A stretch of 64,000 nucleotides of DNA, from NCBI GenBank assembly GCA_944385675.1, contig CALWYD010000029.1, positions 1 through 64,000 of the forward strand, written 5' to 3'. The stretch's first letter is position 1; each line of letters starts with the position of its first letter. This document shows positions 54,579 to 62,997 of the stretch, piece after piece. The notes under the pieces are model-generated. The model was not told the origin of the DNA and did not search any database. It saw only the letters and a list, made by a program, of their open reading frames with translations. The DNA is from an uncultured Oscillospiraceae bacterium. GTDB lineage: Bacteria; Bacillota; Clostridia; Oscillospirales; Oscillospiraceae. The translations under genes were made by a program, and so were the position numbers.

Positions 54579-55384
54579 CTATCTTCCTCCTTCCAGGCCC
54601 TATGAGACTGTTCCACCAGACTCTTTAAATCCCCCATGTACGCTGGTTCGTCTGCAGCTGACAAATAGCCCAGGTACTCTATGTTGCCCTCCGGCCCTTT
54701 AATAGGTGAGAAGGTGAGGTCCAAAACAGAAAATCCTGCATGATCTGCATGCTCTAAAAATTGTTCCAACACCTCCAAATGAACCTGGGGATCCCGAACC
54801 ACTCCCTTTTTCCCCACCTTATCCCGTCCCGCCTCAAATTGGGGCTTGACCAAGCAGACACCACTTCCCCCTTCCTTCATCAGGGGGCGAACCGCAGGCA
54901 AAATCAAGTTTAGAGAAATAAAGGACACGTCCACAGAAAAAAAGTCCAGGGGGCGGGGAATTTGTTCCCGGGTAAGATATCGGGCGTTGGTTCGCTCCAT
55001 ACATACCACCTTAGGATGGGTGCGCAGCCTCCAATCCAGCTGATTGTAGCCTACATCCACCGCATACACCATCTCCGCACCATTTTGTAGCATACAGTCG
55101 GTAAATCCCCCTGTGGAAGCTCCAATGTCAGCGCACACTGCCCCCTTCAGATGGATCGGCCAGCATGTCATAGCCTTTTCCAGTTTCAATCCCCCTCGGC
55201 TGACATAGCGCAGAACCTTGCCTCGCACTTCAATCTTGCTCTCCTCTTCCACAGCAGTTCCCGCCTTGTCCACTTTCCGGCCATCCACATAGACTTCTCC
55301 GGCCATAATAATCGCCTGGGCCTTCTGTCGGCTCTCAGACAGGCCACGTTCTGTCATCGCTACATCCAACCGCTTTTTAGCCAA
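54575..55384 (-). CDS. tlyA: TlyA family 23S/16S rRNA methyltransferase
   Basis: Protein of 269 aa: S4 RNA-binding domain (about 3-65) and FtsJ-like SAM methyltransferase (about 65-260) with GASTGGFTDCMLQNGA as the SAM-binding motif. Members 2'-O-methylate ribosomal RNA; in mycobacteria loss gives capreomycin resistance. TTG at 55384 follows GGAGGT and begins within the end of dxs (8-bp overlap); a longer frame from 55426 would be inside dxs. Confidence 0.93.
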   Translation of the reverse strand: MAKKRLDVAMTERGLSESRQKAQAIIMAGEVYVDGRKVDKAGTAVEEESKIEVRGKVLRYVSRGGLKLEKAMTCWPIHLKGAVCADIGASTGGFTDCMLQNGAEMVYAVDVGYNQLDWRLRTHPKVVCMERTNARYLTREQIPRPLDFFSVDVSFISLNLILPAVRPLMKEGGSGVCLVKPQFEAGRDKVGKKGVVRDPQVHLEVLEQFLEHADHAGFSVLDLTFSPIKGPEGNIEYLGYLSAADEPAYMGDLKSLVEQSHRAWKEEDR

Positions 55385-57233
55385 TGCCCAGCACCTCCAG
55401 CGCCTTTTTGGCAATCCCATCCCCATCCAGACACAGCGCGCGTTTTAAGCTCTTTAAATCTCCGTGGGGGACAAAACACGCTCCGCAGTTCACAAGACAC
55501 ACTTTAGCTGGCACCCGTCCTAAGGTCAGAGCAGCGGCCAAGCGCTGGCCTACGCCTCCCTCTTCCACGCTGTCCTCAGCCACCAGCAAAACTCCGGTTT
55601 TCTTGGCAGAAGAGATTACAGTGCCCGGCTCCAAAGGCGTAAGCACATTTAATTTTACCACCTCAGCTTCTATTCCCCTTTGTGCCAGCTTTTCCGCCGC
55701 TTCCAGAAGGTCGTTAACAGTAATACCATATCCAGCCAGTGTGATATCCCGTCCCTCTCGAAGAATAACGGCTGTCTCGTCGCCGCTGTCCCCGGTATAA
55801 GCGCCCTCTCCGCCCCGAGGATAGCGCACTGCTACCGGCCCAGTCATCTGTAGCACCGCCCGCTCCAACATACGTTTCAGCTCCGCATAGCTGGATGGAG
55901 CCAGCACTGTCATGCCCGGCACATGATCCAAATAAGCCACATCAAAGACACCGTGATGCGTCTCCCCGTCCTCCCCTACCAGGCCAGCTCGATCTACACC
56001 CAACACAATATGGAGGCCCTGAATAGCCCCGTCGTGGAGAATCATGTCATAGGACCGCTGCAGGAAGGTGGAGTAGACGGCAAAAACGGGAATTGCTCCC
56101 TCCTTGGCCATACCGGCCGCCATGGAGACAGCACATCCTTCCGCAATTCCCACATCAAAAAACCGCTCTGGACAGGCCTGTCGAAAGTGTTCCAAACCTG
56201 TCCCATTGAGCATAGCCGCAGTGATGGCACACACCCGCCCGTCCTCTTGGCCCAGCTTGGCCAGTGAACGGCCAAAAACAGAAGAAAAGCTTTCCCCCGC
56301 CGCCTTCTTTGCCCGACCGGTGAGGGGATCAAAGGGAGCTACACCATGGAAGGCATCCGGGTTCTCCTCCGCGGGAAGATAGCCCTTCCCTTTGATGGTC
56401 TTCACGTGGAGCAACACCGGCGCATTGACTTCCCGGGCATACCGGAGTATCTGCGTCAACTGTGCCACATTGTGTCCATCTATAGGCCCCATATAATTAA
56501 AGCCCATATTCTCAAACATACTACAGGGCAACAAACTTTGCTTCAGCGCCTGCTTAATACCATGTGTAAAGCCGTATACCTTGCGCCCGACCCAGGTGGT
56601 ATTCATCACTTTCCGGTAGTGACGTTTAAAAGAGATGTAGTGGGGTTTCAGCCGCTGTCTGGCCAGATGGTCGGCTACTGCTCCCACATTTGGGGTGATG
56701 GACATACCATTGTCGTTGAGAATAACTAACAGCTGCTGTCCGCAGTCTCCAGCGTTGGACAATCCTTCATAGGCCAATCCCCCAGTAAGCGCCCCATCGC
56801 CAATAAGAGCCAGCACCTTGTAATCTTTTCCTAAAGCGGTTCTGGCCCGGGCCATACCCAGAGCCACCGCTACTGAGTTGGATGCGTGTCCAGCGATAAA
56901 TGCGTCATGAACACTCTCCTTCGGCTTTGGGAAGCCGGCAATCCCTCCGTACTGACGTAGAGTCGACATCTGCTCCCGCCGACCGGTTAACATTTTATGG
57001 GGATAACACTGGTGTCCCACGTCAAAAACCAGTCGATCCCGGCTGGTATCAAACACCCGGTGGATAGCTACTGTCAGCTCTACGCTGCCTAAATTAGAGG
57101 CCAAATGCCCCCCTGTCCTGGCAACGTCCTCCACCAGCTCCCGGCGCAGCTGCTGGCACAGCTGCACAGCCTCCCGGTCAGTGAGATTTGCCAACAGGGG
57201 GCCTTCTTTTGACTCATTCTTTCCCTTACTCAA
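55377..57233 (-). CDS. dxs: 1-deoxy-D-xylulose-5-phosphate synthase
   Basis: Protein of 618 aa, full length. TPP-binding VFDVGHQCYPHKMLTGR, GHASNSVAVALGMARA, IGDGALTGGLAYEGLSNAG with the GDG-x-N-type motif, and a transketolase pyrimidine domain with GVFDVAYL. First enzyme of the MEP isoprenoid pathway from pyruvate and glyceraldehyde phosphate. The TTG start follows GGAGTC. ispA is two genes upstream in the same series. Confidence 0.96.
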   Translation of the reverse strand: MSKGKNESKEGPLLANLTDREAVQLCQQLRRELVEDVARTGGHLASNLGSVELTVAIHRVFDTSRDRLVFDVGHQCYPHKMLTGRREQMSTLRQYGGIAGFPKPKESVHDAFIAGHASNSVAVALGMARARTALGKDYKVLALIGDGALTGGLAYEGLSNAGDCGQQLLVILNDNGMSITPNVGAVADHLARQRLKPHYISFKRHYRKVMNTTWVGRKVYGFTHGIKQALKQSLLPCSMFENMGFNYMGPIDGHNVAQLTQILRYAREVNAPVLLHVKTIKGKGYLPAEENPDAFHGVAPFDPLTGRAKKAAGESFSSVFGRSLAKLGQEDGRVCAITAAMLNGTGLEHFRQACPERFFDVGIAEGCAVSMAAGMAKEGAIPVFAVYSTFLQRSYDMILHDGAIQGLHIVLGVDRAGLVGEDGETHHGVFDVAYLDHVPGMTVLAPSSYAELKRMLERAVLQMTGPVAVRYPRGGEGAYTGDSGDETAVILREGRDITLAGYGITVNDLLEAAEKLAQRGIEAEVVKLNVLTPLEPGTVISSAKKTGVLLVAEDSVEEGGVGQRLAAALTLGRVPAKVCLVNCGACFVPHGDLKSLKRALCLDGDGIAKKALEVLGIG

Positions 57234-57278
57234 TCTTACGCGACTCCTTTATTGCCTTTGCCAGCATTCTCTTTTGTC

Positions 57279-57725
57279 CTACTGCAGCAGTAAAGGCCCC
57301 AGCAGTCCCACGGCACAGCCCAACAGCGCTCCCATGAAAACTTGCAGGGGCGTATGCCCTAACAGCTCCTTCAGAGCTCCCTCCGGAGTCATCTGGTTGA
57401 GATGATCCAAAAGTTCATTGAGCACCTTGGCATGCTCTCCTGCCTCCCTGCGTACATTGCAGGCATCATACATAACTACTGCCGCCATCCCTGCGGCCAG
57501 GGCAAAGAGAGGATTGTCCAATCCATACTGCTGGGCAATTCCCGCCGCCATGGCACATACAAAAGCTGAGTGGGAGCTTGGCATTCCTCCGCTGCTCACC
57601 ATAGTGCGCCAATTCAGCCGGTGCTGGAGGGCCACCTCAAAGAGCACTTTAATAAGCTGGGCAAAAAACCAGGCTGAAATTCCCAGATCCAGCACAAGAT
57701 TTCCGGTCAAAAAACTTTCTGGCAT
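57279..57725 (-). CDS. Divergent PAP2 family membrane protein (YuiD-like)
   Basis: Protein of 148 aa with three or four membrane segments and the divergent-PAP2 signature MVSSGGMPSSHSAFV (about 43-57), followed by DACNVRREAGEHAKVLNEL. The catalytic His of true PAP2 phosphatases is in SHS. Function unknown, perhaps polyprenyl-phosphate handling given its place between ispA and dxs; this is inference only. Confidence 0.9.
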   Translation of the reverse strand: MPESFLTGNLVLDLGISAWFFAQLIKVLFEVALQHRLNWRTMVSSGGMPSSHSAFVCAMAAGIAQQYGLDNPLFALAAGMAAVVMYDACNVRREAGEHAKVLNELLDHLNQMTPEGALKELLGHTPLQVFMGALLGCAVGLLGPLLLQ

Positions 57726-57763
57726 AGGCCCGTCCCCTCCTATTCCTATCCCGGAGAAAAACG

Positions 57764-58642
57764 TTACTTTTTCCGCTGTGCCATCTCTTCGGCCAGCCAG
57801 ATATGGAACCCTGCATCGTCAAAGCCATCTAATGCCTCCACCGCCTGCCGGGTAAGAAGCTCTATTAATTGCTGGCATCCTTCCAGTCCCAAAGAGGTGA
57901 CGAAGGTGCTCTTCTCGTTTGCTTGGTCAGACCCAACTGTCTTGCCCAACTCCTCCTGTGAACTGATTACATCCAACATATCATCCCGCACCTGGAAGGC
58001 ACGGCCCATGGCCCGGGCATAACGGGAAACTTGCTCCCGCTGATCTTTGTTTCCCCCTGCAGCAATACAGCCCAACTGCACTGCCGCATCAATCAGGGCA
58101 CCGGTTTTCAGACTCTGCAGCTGCTCCAACTCTTGTCGGGTCAGCGATCTCCCTTCTCCCGCCATATCAAGAGCTTGTCCGCCTACCATACCCTCCGGGC
58201 CAGCAGCCTGGGCCAAACAGTCCACCGCCGCTACAATCTGTTCGGGAGAAAGCTGAGCAGCCGTCAACTGGCCAAAGGCTGCGGTCAGCAGCCCGTCCCC
58301 AGCTAGGATGGCAGTTGCTTCTCCGTATACCACATGGTTGGTGGGTTTTCCCCGGCGCAACTGGTCGTTGTCCATGGCGGGCAGATCATCATGGATTAAG
58401 GAGTAGGTGTGTACCATCTCCACCGCAGCAGCAAAAGGCAGCGCCAGTTCCAAATTTCCGCCACACATACGACAGGTCTCCAGTACCAGGACAGGACGAA
58501 GCCGTTTTCCTCCTGCCATCAATGAATATTCCATGGCCTCCTGCAAATCGGCATAGCGCGACCCCCGTACACACAGGTTTGCCAGATAGTCCTCCACCAG
58601 GGCCAAATCCTGGGACATCAGGATGGAATAATTTTTTTCCAT
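57764..58642 (-). CDS. ispA: Farnesyl/geranyl diphosphate synthase
   Basis: Protein of 292 aa. First aspartate-rich motif HDDLPAMDNDQLRRGKPTNH (about 82-101), second motif RDDMLDV (about 217), and GGKRLRPVL near the N-terminus. It condenses IPP with allylic diphosphates. The ATG at 58642 follows GGGGAGGG; it lies one base after the xseB stop, so the two are coupled. Product chain length is judged as C15 by family only. Confidence 0.93.
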   Translation of the reverse strand: MEKNYSILMSQDLALVEDYLANLCVRGSRYADLQEAMEYSLMAGGKRLRPVLVLETCRMCGGNLELALPFAAAVEMVHTYSLIHDDLPAMDNDQLRRGKPTNHVVYGEATAILAGDGLLTAAFGQLTAAQLSPEQIVAAVDCLAQAAGPEGMVGGQALDMAGEGRSLTRQELEQLQSLKTGALIDAAVQLGCIAAGGNKDQREQVSRYARAMGRAFQVRDDMLDVISSQEELGKTVGSDQANEKSTFVTSLGLEGCQQLIELLTRQAVEALDGFDDAGFHIWLAEEMAQRKK

Positions 58643-58643
58643 A

Positions 58644-58880
58644 TCATATGCCCTCCCCAAAGGCTTGTTCCTGTGGTTCTCCATTCTCCCCAGCGGTAAG
58701 GAGAGTTACTTTCTGCTCGGCCTTATCTAACTGCTCCGTACAAGCCCGCAGCAGGCCGGCCCCTTCTTCAAACAGGCTCATGGCCTGCTCCAAGGGAGCA
58801 TCACCCCGCTCCAACAACGAGACAATCTCCTCCAATCGAGCCATAGATGCCTCAAAATCCAGCTTCTTTTTTGCAGCCAT
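58644..58880 (-). CDS. xseB: Exodeoxyribonuclease VII small subunit
   Basis: Protein of 78 aa, an all-helical coiled-coil hairpin (DFEASMARLEEIVSLLERGDAPLEQAMSLFEEG) as in XseB. Forms the processive exonuclease with XseA. Stop is followed after one base by the ispA start. Confidence 0.95.
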   Translation of the reverse strand: MAAKKKLDFEASMARLEEIVSLLERGDAPLEQAMSLFEEGAGLLRACTEQLDKAEQKVTLLTAGENGEPQEQAFGEGI

Positions 58881-58902
58881 GGTGGCCCACTTCCTTTTCT
58901 TA

Positions 58903-60117
58903 TTATTTGCGTTCCAAAATTTCTTCCACCTGGCAGCTCAGCGTCCCATCCGAAAACCTTAGAGACAGCCTCTCTCCCGGACATATTCCTTCTACCGAGG
59001 TTAATACCCTTCCGTCCTCTTTCCGGGCAATGGCATACCCACGCCCCATCACCTTTAGCGGACTCATGGCATCCAGGGCAGCAGACAGCCGGGCCAGATG
59101 TTCCCGCTGTCCGGCAATTTCTCGCTCCAGTCCATGGACAAGTTGGCGGCTGTGATAGTCCAACAGAAGCCGCTTATCCCGAAAATAAGAGGCGGGGTCC
59201 GTCATAGCCCTGCTCTGGGCTACACGGTCTCTCCGTTCACGCCATGCGGACAGGAACCGATCTATTCCCCGCTCCAGGCGCTGCTTCTTCTGAAAAAGCG
59301 CGGCGTACACTTCGTTTTGATCTGGTACAGCCAGCTCTGCTGCATTAGAGGGAGTGGCCGCCCGCAAGTCAGCCACAAAGTCAGCAATGGTGACGTCCGG
59401 CTCATGTCCTACAGCGGAAATAACAGGAATATCAGCGGCGTAAATGGCTCGCGCCACAATTTCCTCGTTAAAGGCCCACAGATCTTCCATAGAACCGCCG
59501 CCCCGGCCAGTAATAATCAAGTCAGCTATCCGGGCTTGACAGCACCAGTGAATGGCAGCGGCGATTTCCTCTGCCGCCCCCTCCCCCTGGACCCGCACCG
59601 GCAGGATACATACTCGGGCCGCGGGCCAGCGCGCCCCTAAAATTCGTATCATGTCCCGCACGGCCGCTCCAGCCGGCGATGTTACAAGGGCAATCCTACC
59701 CGGAAATCGTGGAATGGGTTTTTTACGTTCCCTGTCAAATAGCCCCTCTTTGAGCAGTTTCTCTTTCAGCTGCTCAAATGCCAGGTGCAGATCTCCCGCT
59801 CCTTCTGGTGTTAAACGGACACAGTAAAGCTGATATTGCCCATCCCGGGGAAAAACAGTGACACGGCCAGCAGCAATCACCTGCATTCCGTTTTGGGGCT
59901 GGAACCGGAGAGATGCGGCATCTCCCCGGAACATGACGCACCGCAAAGCTCCCTCTCCATCCTTCAGTGTAAAATAGTGGTGCCCGGAAGGATATCTCTT
60001 ATAATTTGAAATTTCTCCCCGCACCAGCAGACCTGACAGGACGTGATCTCGATCCATAAAGCTTTTAATATATTGTCCCACTTGACTGGGCGTGAGTATA
60101 GACAACTCCTCTCTCAC
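58903..60117 (-). CDS. xseA: Exodeoxyribonuclease VII large subunit
   Basis: Protein of 404 aa: OB fold (about 5-100, YFTLKDGEGALRCVMFRGDAASL) and a catalytic domain with TSPAGAAVRDM and GRGGGSMEDLWAFNEE. Degrades single-stranded DNA to oligonucleotides. The GTG at 60117 overlaps the stop of the TsaD-like gene (GTGA) and follows GGAGGGGGG. A reading from 60243 would lie within that gene. Confidence 0.95.
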   Translation of the reverse strand: MREELSILTPSQVGQYIKSFMDRDHVLSGLLVRGEISNYKRYPSGHHYFTLKDGEGALRCVMFRGDAASLRFQPQNGMQVIAAGRVTVFPRDGQYQLYCVRLTPEGAGDLHLAFEQLKEKLLKEGLFDRERKKPIPRFPGRIALVTSPAGAAVRDMIRILGARWPAARVCILPVRVQGEGAAEEIAAAIHWCCQARIADLIITGRGGGSMEDLWAFNEEIVARAIYAADIPVISAVGHEPDVTIADFVADLRAATPSNAAELAVPDQNEVYAALFQKKQRLERGIDRFLSAWRERRDRVAQSRAMTDPASYFRDKRLLLDYHSRQLVHGLEREIAGQREHLARLSAALDAMSPLKVMGRGYAIARKEDGRVLTSVEGICPGERLSLRFSDGTLSCQVEEILERK

Positions 60118-61061
60118 CGCAACGCCCCCCTCCGCTTTAAAGCCCGCCAAGTCAAAAGTGCAATTCCCATGGCATTGTCTGTGGCATATTCCGGTTTTGC
60201 GAATACTGCCCCGCAAGTATCGCGAAGCGTCAGGCGCAGGCACCGATTAGAAGCAACTCCCCCTGAACACAATACCGGAAGACCAGGAAATTGTTCCATG
60301 GCCTCTTGGGTAGCCCGCACCACTACATCAGTTACTGTATCAATCGCAAAGCGCGCCACCTCAGCTGGGCATACCCCGCGCTTTGTCATTTCTTTTACCT
60401 TATTCTCCATCCCCGACAGCGAGAAAGTCAGCCCCTGCAACTTTACCCGAAAACCGCCTGTACCTCTCTGGCCACCGGACAGCTCATCCAGAGCTTTTCC
60501 TGCCGGGAAAGACAGGCCCAGGGCCACCCCCGTCCGATCAATCAGCTGTCCGGCGGAGATATCCTGGGTTCCACCCAGAATTTCGCAGTTCCAAACCTCC
60601 TCCGCTGGCACTACCCGTAAAAGTTCTGTGGTTCCTCCGGACAGGTGCCAGGCCAGAAACGGGCGTTCCAGCAACTCCGGACAGCCGGCAGACCAAGCAG
60701 CTGCGGCCAAGTGCCCCTCCTGGTGGGAAAAGGCAAAAAAAGGTACCCCCAAAGCCGCTGCAATGCTTTGGCCCTGAGAGGAACCAACCAAAAAACAGGG
60801 CATATAGGAGCCTTCTGCCCGGCGGGGGGTGGTACTGGCCCCAACCCCCATTAAGGACTTGAGAAGGCCCTGTTCAGACAATTGTTCCAACATTTGAGGC
60901 AGCCTCTTGACATGCTGAAACAACGCTTCACTCTGCCGAAGGCCCAGTTCTCCCGGCCGCACATCCAACAGCCGTCTGGCATTGCCCCCCTCCTGTCCGT
61001 TAAATACAGCTGCAGAGGTGGTATAGTTGCTGGTATCCAGTCCCAGTACTCCGCCCGTCAC
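60114..61061 (-). CDS. TsaD/Kae1-like M22 protein, paralogue of TsaD
   Basis: Protein of 315 aa of the ASKHA/M22 fold. It begins VLGLDTSNYTTSAAVF, has a complete metal motif H113-Q-E-G-H117, ATP-loop SGGTTELL, and SGGVASNRCL near the C-terminus. True TsaD starts with G-I-E-T-S-C-D-E-T and has SGGHTQL, so this is likely the second TsaD-like branch found in Clostridia next to nusB and xseA; the housekeeping tsaD would be elsewhere. Role unknown; the tRNA t6A activity of TsaD should not be assumed. Coupled to nusB (GTGA overlap) and to xseA. Confidence 0.8.
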   Translation of the reverse strand: MTGGVLGLDTSNYTTSAAVFNGQEGGNARRLLDVRPGELGLRQSEALFQHVKRLPQMLEQLSEQGLLKSLMGVGASTTPRRAEGSYMPCFLVGSSQGQSIAAALGVPFFAFSHQEGHLAAAAWSAGCPELLERPFLAWHLSGGTTELLRVVPAEEVWNCEILGGTQDISAGQLIDRTGVALGLSFPAGKALDELSGGQRGTGGFRVKLQGLTFSLSGMENKVKEMTKRGVCPAEVARFAIDTVTDVVVRATQEAMEQFPGLPVLCSGGVASNRCLRLTLRDTCGAVFAKPEYATDNAMGIALLTWRALKRRGALR

Positions 61062-61558
61062 GTTAGATTCTCCCCGTCCTGGCCTGATGCCTTCTCCGGC
61101 TTTTGGGGCGTGTCGGCAAATTCTGCTCGAACAAATGAGCCCAATATTCCATTCAGAAACGACACAACCTCTGCCGGCTCATAGTGCTTTGCAATCTCTA
61201 CTGCCTCATTGATGGCCGCGGCATTGGGAATGTCCGGCATATAAAGCACCTCATACATGGCTGTGCGCATAATAGCCGCCGCCATACGGGGAATTCTGGC
61301 AAAGCTCCACCCCACCGCATAGCGGCCAATATATTCATCCAGCTCCGGTCCATGGGAAAATACCCCCTCAACCAGTTCCCTTATGTACTTCTCCTGCTTC
61401 TCGTTTGGAAACTGGGCGTATAAGGGCAATTCTTCTTCCAGCTCCGCAAACCGCTGGGGCGTCAGCTGGCAATCCAGCAGCTCTTTGGCATCTCTGTTTC
61501 CAAAACTAAGTTCATAAATAAAGTGCACCGCAATTTCTCTGGCGTTGCTTCTTGTCAT
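61058..61558 (-). CDS. nusB: Transcription antitermination factor NusB
   Basis: Protein of 166 aa, all helical. N-terminus MTRSNAREIAVHFIYELSF, then the conserved AIMRTAMYEVLYMPDIPNAAAINEAVEIAKHY block that binds boxA RNA and S10. The ATG at 61558 follows GGGAGG; reading from 61576 gives six extra residues. The ~30-residue C-terminal tail is longer than in E. coli. First gene of the nusB to recN series; on the minus strand TATAAT with an upstream TG is about 41 bp before the start and may be its promoter. Confidence 0.93.
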   Translation of the reverse strand: MTRSNAREIAVHFIYELSFGNRDAKELLDCQLTPQRFAELEEELPLYAQFPNEKQEKYIRELVEGVFSHGPELDEYIGRYAVGWSFARIPRMAAAIMRTAMYEVLYMPDIPNAAAINEAVEIAKHYEPAEVVSFLNGILGSFVRAEFADTPQKPEKASGQDGENLT

Positions 61559-61685
61559 CGCTTTGTATCCTCCCAAGGGCCGCTGATGGCCAAAATACGG
61601 TATTTATATTATATACATGAATATTCAAAAAGAAAACCCTAAATTTCTTCATCTTGGCAAAAAGAGTGTATTTCCCAACCTCACC

Positions 61686-61717
61686 TAAAAAACGGCCGCC
61701 CCAAAGGGCGGCCGTTT
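61686..61717 (-). terminator. Terminator of the SleB-like gene
   Basis: Perfect 12-bp stem AAACGGCCGCCC with GGGCGGCCGTTT, loop CAAA. On the minus strand it runs into TTTTTT, 32 bp after the stop. Confidence 0.92.
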
Positions 61718-61748
61718 CAATTCTGCGGGTTGGAACCCCCAGTTGATA

Positions 61749-62711
61749 TTAGGCGTAAAATTTATGGCCTCCAATAATGGCCACACACTCTTTATTCCTG
61801 GAAGCCCAGCTGTTGGCACAGGAATCAAAGTAGAGCGCGTCTTCCACTTCCTCCACCACACCGCCATCCAGAACCAGCTTGGCAGCAATGACACTGGAAG
61901 CGTTAGGGGTGCGCTGGGCCAGCCGTCCAGACTGATATGTGGAAAACTGATTTTTCTGGGCCAGTACTCCCTCCACTGTATCGGGATAAATGTCGCTCTC
62001 TACCCGGTTCATCACCACCATGCCTACAGCCATCTGGCCTTCCAAGGGCTGATTCCCGCTTTCTGCAAAGATAACTCGGGACAGCCAGAACAGGTCATTT
62101 TGGTCATAGTAGCTGTCTCCGGACTGAATGGCTCCACTCCCAGAGGTGACAGCAACCGCTTCCAGGCCGCTGTCCCAGCCCACCTGAGCTCCAAAAGCCT
62201 CGGCCACCGCCCACAGAGGGACAGTTACCTGCCCTTCAGTCTTCTGTACCTTCTCCGCCAGGTACAAATAACGGCCATTTGCCTCCAGGTAAAGCTGGCC
62301 AACTTTAGCAGTCAATTTCAGCTTTCCGGTTGTGACCGTCATGCTCTGGGAACCCTCGTCCCAATTGACCGATGCCGTCTCATCCAAGCATTGGGCCATA
62401 ACTGCCAGAGACACATACTCTACCCCGTTATATGAGGTCAGTTCTACTTCTGCAGGTGCGTGAACTCCGTCGATGAGAAGTCCGCTCTCCGTACTCTGTG
62501 CCAAATCAATAGGGTTGGCGGCCGCGGCGGCAGGAACTGCCTGACTGCTCACCTCACCAATGGACCAGGTCTTAGTCTCAAATGCGTCGCCAGAAGCGGC
62601 GCTCTCCTCCTCTGCCAAGACAGTCACCGGCTGCTGAGGAGCTGTGCCGGCACCCATCAGGAGGAGTAAGGCAAAGGCACACAGCAGCATGGAAAACAGC
62701 TTGCGTATCAT
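61749..62711 (-). CDS. SleB-like cell wall hydrolase with stalk domain
   Basis: Protein of 320 aa: signal peptide (1-33, LLLLMGAGTA), a copper-amine-oxidase N-terminal-like stalk domain (about 80-190) and a C-terminal Hydrolase_2/SleB domain (about 205-320) with LSRVIFAESGNQPLEGQMAVGMVVMNRVES, in which the Glu is the likely catalytic residue. SleB domains are lytic transglycosylases that break cortex in germination, but proteins of this layout also act in vegetative walls. It is monocistronic and has an 18-bp perfect palindrome 26 bp before its start. Confidence 0.85.
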   Translation of the reverse strand: MIRKLFSMLLCAFALLLLMGAGTAPQQPVTVLAEEESAASGDAFETKTWSIGEVSSQAVPAAAAANPIDLAQSTESGLLIDGVHAPAEVELTSYNGVEYVSLAVMAQCLDETASVNWDEGSQSMTVTTGKLKLTAKVGQLYLEANGRYLYLAEKVQKTEGQVTVPLWAVAEAFGAQVGWDSGLEAVAVTSGSGAIQSGDSYYDQNDLFWLSRVIFAESGNQPLEGQMAVGMVVMNRVESDIYPDTVEGVLAQKNQFSTYQSGRLAQRTPNASSVIAAKLVLDGGVVEEVEDALYFDSCANSWASRNKECVAIIGGHKFYA

Positions 62712-62736
62712 TGTCTACACTCCTATGATGAAATTT

Positions 62737-62754
62737 TTGTCATAATTATGACAA
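62737..62754. promoter_or_regulatory. Perfect 18-bp palindrome, possible operator
   Basis: TTGTCATAATTATGACAA is its own reverse complement and lies 26 bp before the start of the SleB-like gene. It resembles a GlnR/TnrA-type box (TGTNA...TNACA) but with a 6-bp instead of a 7-bp spacer. No regulator can be assigned. Confidence 0.5.
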
Positions 62755-62939
62755 CCAAAAGCAACTGGCTGTTACTTTTGTTACCACATTGTAACCAATT
62801 CACCATGGAGATTCAAGGGCAAAATTGCCCAGACTTACCTGGGGATTCTTGTTCATTTTGTCTGTATTGTTTAGAAAATCCTCTCTTTCCCGCAAATTAT
62901 CTCCCTTTTCGTCCCACTGTGCTTCCAAATGCCTCGAAA

Positions 62940-62990
62940 ATAAAAAGGCCATAGAGATCCCCCTGTATCTCCGCTGGGGTACCTCTATGG
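62940..62990 (-). terminator. Terminator of the radical SAM gene
   Basis: CCATAGAG (62949-62956) and CTCTATGG (62983-62990), with inner CCCC/GGGG, form a long hairpin. On the minus strand it is followed by CCTTTTTATTTTC, 8 bp after the stop. Confidence 0.88.
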
Positions 62991-62997
62991 TCTTACT

